A DNA stretch of 64,000 bases, taken from NCBI RefSeq assembly GCF_032854445.1, contig NC_088301.1, forward strand, positions 14,194,281-14,258,280. The letters are read 5' to 3'. The position numbers and the translations under genes were made by a program. The DNA comes from Liolophura sinensis (lineage: Eukaryota; Mollusca; Polyplacophora; Chitonida; Chitonidae). A model generated the notes under the pieces. The model was not told where the DNA came from. It did no database searches and was given only the letters and a program-made list of their open reading frames with translations. Below are positions 26,101-33,522 of the stretch, one piece after another (positions within the stretch are counted from its first letter, which is position 1; every line of letters starts with the position of its first letter).

Positions 26101-29100
26101 AAAGACAAAATTGGCATAACTTTGTTCATGTCCCTTCAAACCTTAATCTTTGTTTTAGAGTTCCTATTTTTGTATCCTTTTATTAGGATTTCTTGGGTAA
26201 GAGAGTGCTGGTGTATATGCACTAATCCATCATTCTATGTTGTGATTGGCAGGAGGATATGCTGGCTTCTGACAAGAAGCTGGATCACATGACCTGGAAA
26301 ACAGAGCTGATGACCAAAAACATGGAGGATATGGATGCCTCAAGTAGCATGATGGTCCGGGTTCTGGATAAGACAGAGAAATCAACACAGTTGCTCCAGT
26401 CAGTTGTTGAGGAGTTTTCAAAATAATTAAGCAGGAATTGTTTAAAAAGGAGAGGATAGAAGAAAAACATTTAAGGGAGAAAGGGAGATAAATCTGTTGA
26501 ATACACCCATTGAAAATTTCTCTCATTCAGAGTAAAACATAAATTAAATGATGTTCTGTAAAAGAAAAATATGGTAATTTTATGAAGCAAAATCAGGAAA
26601 CAGGAAAAGGAAAATGACCATGTATTAGTAAGTAAATGACCATGTATTAAAAGACAAAACAGTGTTCTTGTAATATGCTGTGTACAGAGAGCAGTTATTA
26701 TTTTTTTCTGAAAAAAAAAATATCACACTGAATCATTGCCGGTCCCCGATTTGGTTGACCTGTTTTATTTGTCCATTCTTTAATTAAACAGTGGTGAGTA
26801 TGAAGAACTGAAAATTCAACTGCAGACTGGAGAGAAGATGAGGGATGCTCTGAAGGAATCCATGAATGTTATAGAGGGTCAGTTGTTTTAGGGAGTGTGT
26901 ATATATTAACTATTCATGACTGTTGTTCAATAAAAGATAACAAATAATATGACCTTAGTGGAACCTCTTCCGAAAACTAAACAACCACAGCCATTTTTTT
27001 TCTGATGTGCTTGGCAGCTCCATACATTATGGTAATTTTTAATCTGGAATCCTTAAGAGAGCATGGTATGTGCTGTATTAGGAAAACTGCAAATGTGGTG
27101 TTGCATCGTGTACTTTTTACCACTGCTCATATGGTTAAAAGACAAAACAGTGTTCTTGTGATATCAGCAGAAACAGCTGCAGTATAGGGTTACAGAAATA
27201 ACTTCATCCTGATTGTTTAAAATTGATAACATGTCAGCACTTTCTATTTTCTCAATGTGCTCATTTTACTGTACTTTAGCTTATTGAGATATCAGTTATG
27301 CAACATCATAAAAATAAAAAGGTGTGCCCTTTAAACTTAATTGTATACTTTTGGTCTGGTGATGTCTTTACCTTTAAATGCATAGGTTGTTAAAGAAAAG
27401 ACTTATGCACTCTTTGCAGGGATTTCTGATTTTTAGCTTACTTCCTTTAACATGATGTCTAGTATACATGTAGCATTTTGAAGGTTATGGGTACGTGTAA
27501 CATCTCAATTCCCTATGTAGCAAAGTTTTGGCGTGAGTACTAAAACTCCATGTCAAGTTAATAATGAACAGGAAGAAGTATTTCATGTATATGTATGTCC
27601 TCTGTTTGCAGAGAGGATCTTCAACTTGGACAATCAGCAGAAAAAGTTTATTGCTGACCGTAAAAACTGCCTGGAGAACCTTGAGGTAGGCATCTTTGTC
27701 CATGCAGAGTTGATGGGGTTTTTTTTTCGCTTGCCCGACTTTTTATGTCGTCAGTTTTTACTGACCCTTGACCTACATTCTCAAATCAGACTTCATATTT
27801 GCTAATGACTGTAACACTGCTGAGAATGAATCTTGCACATGAATTCACAGTTGGGTCCCCCTTCCCAATTACCATATCCAACTGACCTTTGACCTGTTTC
27901 CTCAGGTTAAAGGTCATATGTGACTCTTGACTCGTCTCTAAAACTACTACACTTTAGGGTATCCTGTACTTCTGCTTTGGGGACTGTTTTATGAGGCGTC
28001 GCTTTTTTTCATTTGCTTTCATGAGATATACAGTGTTTGTCCTAAAATTTCCCCTCTAAAAAGATGCATTTTTAGCAGCAACTATAGGCATTAAAATATT
28101 CCTGTTGGTGGTGAAGATTAAATTTTTCCTGTAGGTTATCATCCTACCCTCAGACAAGCCCCAAAGTGCCTTTCTAGGTTCGATGAGACTCTCAGAATGA
28201 GGCGAATTAGTAACTTTTTCATGGACGAAATGTTAGATTAAACAGAGTAACTGCCTTTTGTTTTAATGATTTGTAACATGTTCCCTTCCTGATAATCCTG
28301 CTGTTGTATGCCTTGTGTTGTGTTAGGACCAAAAGCAACAGTGCCTCACACAGAACAAGAATTTGGCCTCCAAATACCGCCAGCTACAGAACAAGTTTGT
28401 GCTGGCAAAGAATGAGCTGCTGGATGAGTATGAAAACCGCATCAAGCTGGAAAACACCATCAAAGACCTCAAACAAGTAAGCTATACGGCTACAAAATTC
28501 ATTGATATTGTATTTTGAAGCAAAGACCCTAAAACCTCAATAAATTCAACCAGTAAAGTATAACTTTCGATGCCATTTCAAAACATAATTCATAAGATTT
28601 TGAAGACTAAAATGTATTGTTCAGGTAGGGACATGTTTAAACTTGATATAAATTATAAAATAACATGACCAGAGCAGACATGATGTGTAATACAAAACAT
28701 GCATGTGGTTAAATTTATTGATGAAGGGTAAGCACAGCTTACTCACCTCTCTGAAGAGAAGTTTGTATTTTGCGAGTTCACTCAACTGGGTATGAGTTAC
28801 TCTAGCATTGTTTTTTTTATTTAACATAATTCTTCTTACTTTTGGGACACTAGTAGTCGGACACTTTCAGATATCTTCCACATGAACCCCTATCTTACCA
28901 CACATGTTTGACAGGCGGGGTTTCCTTTTCATCTCAACTCATTCATCATCTGTCATGTCAACATCTGCTAAATCATCAGCTCTTCTGGCAGATCCCAGAT
29001 TTGTTTATCTTTGACTGAGTAGAGTATCCAGTTCTCACAGGTGGAAGGGAGGCTTTGGTGTTGAGTTAGCATTGAAAAGGATTACCCATTCTCCCATGTC

Positions 29101-29481
29101 ATACAGACAGCCTCCTGGGGTAAAGCCCGATAAAATGTCCAAAGAAAAAGTACACTGTCAAATATCTGCCTATGTGAAAAAATACATCACTATCTGATAT
29201 GCTTTCAGCTGCGAAGCCTTCAGTTACGCATGCATGCAGCATTAGTGGAGTACTTCAAGTTCCGTGGGCTGTATAATGAGGCTGAAGTGGAGAAACTGGA
29301 GACGGAGTCGAGTGAAAATGGGTTTAAGGTGATGGAGCTTCAGACCAACATGAACAAGGCCCTCAGCTCCATTACACGTTTCTTGCAAACTGAGCTGGGT
29401 GGGAAGACTAACCAGGCTCTGCTGCCCACTGTGACACCGCCAAGTAAGGGCATGACTCCCCCACAGGCTGCCAGATCTTAA
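10969..29481 (+). CDS. CCDC178: CCDC178, coiled-coil domain-containing protein 178, complete
   Basis: Twenty coding exons: 10969-11167, 12413-12499, 13613-13834, 14237-14407, 15229-15474, 16120-16270, 16432-16501, 17206-17348, 17803-17956, 18768-18863, 19800-19936, 20935-21139, 22276-22407, 24828-24920, 25172-25285, 26253-26398, 26792-26877, 27612-27685, 28327-28476, 29209-29481. They sum to 2949 nt (982 codons plus stop) with matching phases throughout; human CCDC178 is about 870 residues. Diagnostic blocks are RRRSCELSNIMYPCVNKAVS (exon 3), EHEACILDVNELQWH (exon 6) and LRSLQLRMHAALVEYFKF (exon 20), all recognisable in the human protein. The protein is an acidic, serine-rich N-terminus followed by long charged coiled coils, with no enzyme motif, signal peptide or membrane segment. 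Its molecular role is not established. ATG 10969 is chosen as the first in-frame start after the acceptor. Confidence 0.9.
12413..12499 (+). CDS. CCDC178: CCDC178 coding exon 2
   Basis: 87 nt, acceptor tttgcag, donor CATG/gtatga, phases 1 and 1. Very acidic (HEEEEVASKQEQLTEDV). Confidence 0.75.
13335..13560 (+). mobile_element. SINE family 4, degraded
   Basis: CTGGTTTCCTCCACCCATAA and GAGTGAAAAATTGAG in CCDC178 intron 2. Confidence 0.45.
13613..13834 (+). CDS. CCDC178: CCDC178 coding exon 3
   Basis: 222 nt, acceptor tgttttcag, phase 1 in and out. It carries LPANWPRVPALQRRRSCEL and YPCVNKAVSHLELVQSIIEE, the most conserved N-terminal block of the family, then a Ser-rich tail. Confidence 0.9.
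14237..14407 (+). CDS. CCDC178: CCDC178 coding exon 4
   Basis: 171 nt between ttggcag and AAAAAG/gtatgt, phase 1 in and out. Ser/Thr-rich (SRRKSQTLSASSRSSGDS), probably disordered. Confidence 0.8.
15229..15474 (+). CDS. CCDC178: CCDC178 coding exon 5
   Basis: 246 nt from acceptor tttctcttcag to CAGG/gtgagt. It reads ADESVEEKSAG then VIEEVMTLLARLDNDRQLTE, the first coiled coil. A second acceptor 48 bases upstream (start 15181) keeps the same frame, so an alternative longer form is possible. Confidence 0.82.
16120..16270 (+). CDS. CCDC178: CCDC178 coding exon 6
   Basis: 151 nt, acceptor gtacacag, donor CAT/gtgagt, phase 1 in and 2 out. EHEACILDVNELQWHVAYSS matches the EHEAYLSDVIELQWH block of the human protein. 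Confidence 0.92.
16432..16501 (+). CDS. CCDC178: CCDC178 coding exon 7
   Basis: 70 nt, acceptor tttaccag, donor GAG/gtaaag. Reads PLVQEKLELELSAMEKIRLA, coiled coil. Confidence 0.88.
17206..17348 (+). CDS. CCDC178: CCDC178 coding exon 8
   Basis: 143 nt, acceptor tatttatag, donor CAG/gtgggt, phase 0 in and 2 out. Charged helix (TNKELELTLTRQAKTESKSR). Confidence 0.88.
17690..17790 (+). mobile_element. SINE family 4 tail next to CCDC178 exon 9 acceptor
   Basis: AACTTGCCAAAGGTCAGTGG, then CTCTTGAGAATGG and AAACAACAATC, ending only about 12 bases before the acceptor AG at 17801-17802. Confidence 0.55.
17803..17956 (+). CDS. CCDC178: CCDC178 coding exon 9
   Basis: 154 nt, acceptor atatttcag, donor AAG/gtaaaa. 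Reads NELADAERAFNTYTHQANDI. The acceptor directly follows the tail of a SINE (about 17690-17790). Confidence 0.88.
18768..18863 (+). CDS. CCDC178: CCDC178 coding exon 10
   Basis: 96 nt, acceptor tgtgtag, donor CGG/gtaggt, phase 0. Reads VRELDTLITEAEFEHRRLTN. Confidence 0.87.
19411..19544 (+). mobile_element. SINE family 1, 5'-truncated
   Basis: Core TCCCACCATAATGCTGGCCG and tail GTGAAACACCAGTCAAATAC in CCDC178 intron 10. Confidence 0.72.
19800..19936 (+). CDS. CCDC178: CCDC178 coding exon 11
   Basis: 137 nt, acceptor gtcttgcag, donor GTG/gtgagt, phase 2 out. Lysine-rich segment (MHIKKKKKEKNLRRMTIKNK). Confidence 0.85.
20362..20640 (-). repeat. Dispersed repeat family C
   Basis: TCTCCCCTATTTCATGCACA and AAATAATGTCATTGATGAAC correspond in reverse to GCATGAAATAGAGGGGTAAT in 25740-26060; related text is at 34830-35140 and 58290-58565. 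Confidence 0.5.
20935..21139 (+). CDS. CCDC178: CCDC178 coding exon 12
   Basis: 205 nt, acceptor ctcctgcag, donor CAAG/gtaagt. Ends REQLAGEEEKAVKLEESLK. Its last ~67 nt are the source of the tandem donor array that follows. Confidence 0.9.
21140..21720 (+). repeat. Tandem array of exon-12 end plus splice donor (85-bp unit)
   Basis: Starts exactly at the real donor. Each unit repeats about 67 nt of exon 12 followed by 18-19 nt of intron start, so CAAG/gtaagtgtg recurs at 21215, 21300, 21385, 21470, 21555 and 21640. The first intronic unit is 75 bp, the others 85 bp, and units alternate in type (GAGCAGC..AGAGAAGG and GAGCATC..AGATAAGG), giving a 170-bp higher-order period. Read-through from the exon hits an in-frame TAA after six codons, so use of a downstream decoy donor would truncate the protein. 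Confidence 0.93.
22276..22407 (+). CDS. CCDC178: CCDC178 coding exon 13
   Basis: 132 nt, acceptor tactttcag, donor AAG/gtaaat, phase 0. Reads QTMDTLRRQVKDEVHTRTVL. Confidence 0.87.
22456..22649 (-). mobile_element. SINE family 1, truncated in head
   Basis: Antisense copy in CCDC178 intron 13: tail ATTTGATTGGTGTTTTACGC, core CAGCATTATGGTGGGTGGAA, ends within the B-box. Confidence 0.78.
22818..23000 (+). repeat. MITE-like family A copy, 3'-eroded
   Basis: TGTAATTCTTCAAGTTTTTC start and CAAGGTGTTTATTCAAGCTT interior in CCDC178 intron 13. Confidence 0.62.
23395..23570 (-). mobile_element. SINE family 4, partial
   Basis: GGTGGAGGAAACCAGAGTAT and a tRNA-like end around AATTTGAACCAGTGACAA, ACCAACTGAGCCAAGGAC on the right. 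Confidence 0.6.
23799..23950 (+). mobile_element. SINE family 1, 5'-truncated
   Basis: Sense copy in CCDC178 intron 13 with core CACCATAATGCTGCCCGCCG and a long AAATAAATAAAT tail. Confidence 0.75.
24430..24650 (-). mobile_element. SINE family 2, degraded
   Basis: CACTGAACACCAAGCAAGGC and TTGATTCCAGGTC parallel the 42268-42583 copy (TGCTGAACGCCAAGCAAGGA). Confidence 0.45.
24828..24920 (+). CDS. CCDC178: CCDC178 coding exon 14
   Basis: 93 nt, acceptor ttttttcag, donor AAAG/gtacca, phase 0. Reads VSVVANDVTVAVSQVEDKVT. Confidence 0.85.
25172..25285 (+). CDS. CCDC178: CCDC178 coding exon 15
   Basis: 114 nt, acceptor cttttgtag, donor AAG/gtaacg, phase 0. Reads KIEELKRQIEETVEKEKNTE. Confidence 0.87.
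25740..26060 (+). repeat. Dispersed repeat family C
   Basis: GTTTTCCTAAGGTCAAAGTG and GACATGCATGAAATAGAGGG, paralleled by GTTTTCCTAAGGCCTGAGCA and TGCATGAAATAGAGAGG in 58290-58565. In CCDC178 intron 15. Confidence 0.5.
26253..26398 (+). CDS. CCDC178: CCDC178 coding exon 16
   Basis: 146 nt, acceptor attggcag, weak donor CTCCA/gtcagt, phase 2 out. Without splicing here the frame ends in a stop a few codons later. The join gives QLLH-GEYEEL in frame with exon 17. Confidence 0.78.
26792..26877 (+). CDS. CCDC178: CCDC178 coding exon 17
   Basis: 86 nt, acceptor taaacag, donor GAGG/gtcagt (the same weak donor hexamer as exon 16), phase 1 out. Reads GEYEELKIQLQTGEKMRDAL. Confidence 0.8.
27612..27685 (+). 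CDS. CCDC178: CCDC178 coding exon 18
   Basis: 74 nt, acceptor gtttgcag, donor GAG/gtaggc. Reads ERIFNLDNQQKKFIADRKNC, similar to the ERIFEEDQRF region of the human protein. Confidence 0.88.
28327..28476 (+). CDS. CCDC178: CCDC178 coding exon 19
   Basis: 150 nt, acceptor tgtgttag, donor CAA/gtaagc, phase 0. Reads NLASKYRQLQNKFVLAKNEL, matching the NLRLAQEYQQLQ block of vertebrate CCDC178. Confidence 0.9.
29209..29481 (+). CDS. CCDC178: CCDC178 coding exon 20 (terminal)
   Basis: 273 nt including TAA at 29479-29481. LRSLQLRMHAALVEYFKFRG and SSITRFLQTELGG match the family C-terminus; a short Pro/Thr tail follows. Confidence 0.92.
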   Translation: MRSLQLRMHAALVEYFKFRGLYNEAEVEKLETESSENGFKVMELQTNMNKALSSITRFLQTELGGKTNQALLPTVTPPSKGMTPPQAARS

Positions 29482-30215
29482 GTGGCAGATTGAGGTTGAG
29501 GGCATGCCATGATGTATAGCACAATATAAGACAGGAACTTTCATCTATGGAAGGGGTTAACTTTCAGTTTACAAGTAGGTGCCAACTCAGTCAAAAGTCA
29601 TATCTGTAGTTCTAATTAAGTTTTTGTCGAAACAAAAAGAACAGATGTTGTATGTTAGCTACACCTGTAGATTTAGACAGGTTTTGAGAACTATAATTTT
29701 TGTATTCATGTAATCTTATTCTTTTTGTTAAATTCCAAATATGTGCATTCCTGATGCATGCCTTTGAAAACATAGCATTATTTAATTTCAGGCATTTCAA
29801 GTTTTTATGTCTCGGGAATGTTGATTACTGATTCATAACAAAAAAAAAAAAGAGAGACATTATTTATATGTTGTCAAACCTTTGACAAATTACTACTGGT
29901 ATTTTGACAACACTTTTCAAGCCAAACTTGTGCATATATATGAGGTCAAGTATAATGTACATATATTTTTGGTTATTTTCAAGAAGGATTTGAATATGTG
30001 AAGAGGTCATTATGAATACTTGTATTTTCAGCTTTGAATGTTGACACTGCTGTATACACTGTATTTTTTAAACAGTGTAAATTGTAATGATATGTTTCTT
30101 CATTTCAGTCTGATTTAAGTCAAATTAAAATTGAGAATTTTTTTTAAAACTTTGCATATTTGTATCCGTAGGAAACGTTATTAAATCTGTCCGTGTATTT
30201 CAGTATTTCATGAAA

Positions 30216-30291
30216 AATAAAACAGCTGTGATCTTTGACAGAGTGATCATGTCCCTAAAACCAGCTAGGTACTAACATGATCCTTAATAAA
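30216..30291 (+). terminator. Candidate polyadenylation signals of CCDC178
   Basis: AATAAA occurs at 30216-30221 and 30286-30291, about 740-810 nt after the stop. Which is used cannot be told. Confidence 0.45.
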
Positions 30292-30815
30292 TTTTGTGAA
30301 ATAACACCGTATTCTTTTTTTTCTTTCAACATTATTGAAATTTGATTTACCATTGAAATGATAGTGGGTTGATGACAGTTTTTGCAATGAGTACTGGAGG
30401 ATTATCTAACAGTAACTTTCATGATCCTGGTTACTATGCCATACAGGTATTTAAGAATATGTACATTAAGCGTATGCCGACAGACCCGATTAGAGGCTTC
30501 TGCTCTAAAGTTTTTGTTGGAATTTGTAGGTTTTTCTTTATCTGTTTATTATTTTTTTTTTCGGTATTAATTTTTTTAAACACCTGGCATTTTCATTAAA
30601 CAGAATTCAAAAAAAAAAATTTCCTACAGACATTCATGTACCCTGTTTTCCGGATAAGGTCAAGTTACGCCCAACAAAGAATTTTGTAGCCATAGTATGT
30701 ACGATAATTGCACACATAGGACAGTGGTACAGTAGTAGTGAGGTATAAAACATCATGCCACAAATGTACGATAAATATATGTTGTATGTCACTTTGTGAA
30801 ACTGGACCCTGGTAT

Positions 30816-30970
30816 TGATTTATTCATTTATTTGCTCGGTGTTTCACGCTGTACTCAAGAATATTTCACTTCGACGAGATGAGTCAGCATTATTGGGGTA
30901 GAAAAACGGGCAGAACCTGGGGAAACCGCCACGACCATCTGCAGGTTGCTGCAGACCCTCCCACCCATGG
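30816..30970 (-). mobile_element. SINE family 1, partial
   Basis: Tail and core (CTGTACTCAAGAATATTTCA) in the convergent spacer. Confidence 0.68.
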
Positions 30971-31525
30971 TCGTTCTGGTATTTAATACTTGTTCATGTA
31001 AATATTGAGGAAAGCAGAAGTCTCTTCATCCATGGTAACGTATTGCAGATTCGTGTTCTGATTGAACTGGGAGCACCTCACTTTTGACTTTCACCCACTG
31101 AACGACCTCACTGATAATGGAGACCAGCTTGTTGTTTCAGTCTGGTGCAGTAAGAAGACGAGCTCCAGGGCAGACATGCAAGATTCGGGTAGCAGGAGAA
31201 GGAGTTTATGCTAATACCTATGTTTCCTAAGCGGTGATTTTGTCAATCAACACCGCCTTGTTTTGCTGTTAATTTTAAGTCACAGACAGAAATTTGATTG
31301 GCAAGATAACTAATGACATTAGACTCAAAAAGCCATGTCTTTTATCTTGCAAGATTTTCTTTTGGTTATGTCGTGGACAGTTTCATGCGGCCAGTAGGCC
31401 CAACTGTCAGGCCGTAGGGTTGAAGTGCCAGACTGAACCAACCCTCATCCCATCTGGTAACAACTATCTGCCTTCACTGCAGTCAAGTTCCCAGTATAGC
31501 AGTTCTTCTTATAGACAGTGTAATG

Positions 31526-31610
31526 TATTTATCTGATTGGTGTTTTACACCAAACTCAAAAATATTTTACTTATACCACGGCAGCCAGTATTATGGTGGA
31601 AGGAAACCCA
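31526..31610 (-). mobile_element. SINE family 1, tail fragment
   Basis: CTGATTGGTGTTTTACACCA through TATTATGGTGGAAGGAAACC. Confidence 0.62.
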
Positions 31611-33386
31611 AGTATAACAATGCAGACGTTTCTCTACAAACAATTACTGATATAACAATGGAGCAAGGTTCAACCAGCGCCACGTCATGAAATTAAATTC
31701 CATTCCAACCCTAACACCCCACTCAGGTTTGCTGTATAACCTAAGATAAAAGGCCAGAAAATATTTCTTTCAAATTGGTGCTGAAAACTTGAGATCCTAC
31801 ACAAATCTCAAAACAGAGGTCAAAAGAAAAGTTTAGGTCATAAGCCTTACGAGGCCAATCTGAGGCCATCAAAGTGTGTTAAATACAATAAGCTAAAAGG
31901 GTAAATTCAATGTGAAAATAAAGGGAATTTATTTGTAACCTTGAAATCTGCACAGGCTGACATCAACAAAAGCATGGGAATTGTCGGTAAGTATGCTAAT
32001 ACGTACACTACAGAGTACTTGACAGGAAAATACCTGGAAACCTGGAAAACAATACAGTATTATGCACATGAAAAATGCATTAACCGATCTCTGGTCCTTT
32101 AGAGATAAAAGAATATGTGACTGTACCAACATTTAAGGCAACCTTTCTCATGGATTCTGTTAATTACAAAAGCATTATCTGATGATTCTGAACACGTGTT
32201 TTCATGTTCATTTTTGAAAGGTCAAGCCATTATATATATACAACAATCTTTTTCAGAAAAAAAAAAATAGGACGTCAGCGCAGTGGATTTGGTCGATATT
32301 TGGAAAAAAAAAAACAAAGATGGTTATTTAGCGACTTACTAAAAACTATGTACAGTCATACATTTACAGGTACAAAAATATTAGTATAAATCGTATTTTG
32401 AAGATCAATTCACAACTGAAGACCAGAATTTACACAATTCTTTGAAACTGCAACAAAAGGAAACATAAGCTATATTATAGCTGTTCATAACGTTGTAAAC
32501 AGACTGCTGAGTACTCAGCAACTACCTACCTAAAATGTCGAGCAAAATATTCACATCTGCAGCACCACATGAAATCAAAGTGACCATAGTTATACTATAT
32601 ACAAACACCATGTCGGAAGCTTTCAATATTAATACAGCAGTGGTGAAGTCACCCTATACATGTACTCAAATAAACGACTTTTGAACTCAACTGTGTTTTT
32701 CTCTGAAAAAAGAAATGATTTTAGTTATGCAAACATAGCTATCTCTAGGAAACAGGAGTCATAACGAAAATATACATCACGCAGCCATTCTGATCCAAAA
32801 GTTTCAGCAGTCAAACAAAAAAAAAAAAAAAAAAGCACAAAATATACATAAATGTTTTGAAAAGCATCTATATTAATGATGCACTGTGCAAAATACAAAG
32901 GTATAACAAAGTAGTGTAAATACAGTACTCAATGTTAAGTATTCCCTAAATCCAAAGCAACTGAAAATTCCACTTGTACTTATTGCCAACTTGCACGAAC
33001 AAGCCAGTAAGATATTTTAGCTACATGTATATGTAAATTAAAAACCAGGCGTAACGGTCACGGTAATCAAAGAAAGCCTTGGCTTGTATTAATAAACACA
33101 TTTAATTGTGAGCGAAGTGTGAACACCCATGGAGTGCAATCCTGTTTCTCCCCATGGGTTGATACTTTGAAATTCAGTATGTGTATGTTTCAACTTTTCA
33201 ATATCTTTTGGTTTGTAGTTACACATAAAAAAGACAAGCTATAAAAAAAAATTTGTCATTTGATTATATACATGACTTGCTTGGATTTACTTGGAATTAC
33301 TTACAAGAGTCTTTGTAATGAATTATCATCAAAGTTTCAGCTTGGATCTACTTTTGTTTTGAGTAACAGTTTGCAGATGCGGACAT

Positions 33387-33522
33387 TTATATGATGACAT
33401 AAGTGGCAGAAGTGGCCACTCCACAGTTGTTGTTTTTCTGTGACATGAGGACATAGCCGTCGTTGCCCCAGTATGTGGACCAGGAGTTCTTCACAAGCCA
33501 GTATGGCTCTCCGTTCATCACC
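33387..33522 (-). CDS. 26-29-p: Protease exon 10, 5' side lost in gap
   Basis: Readable from the gap edge: [20 protein letters not shown] then [15 protein letters not shown] and stop TAA at 33389-33387. The upstream part, expected to hold the LDHAVLAVGYG His motif, is within the N run. Confidence 0.9.

Larger units (their letters stand above)
29482..33386. other. Spacer between convergent CCDC178 and protease genes
   Basis: Holds the CCDC178 3' UTR, two SINE fragments (30816-30970 and 31526-31610) and presumably the 3' UTR of the minus-strand protease up to 33386. An A-run lies near 32818-32836. Open frames at 30369-30599 and 31294-31536 show no recognisable protein. Confidence 0.5.
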
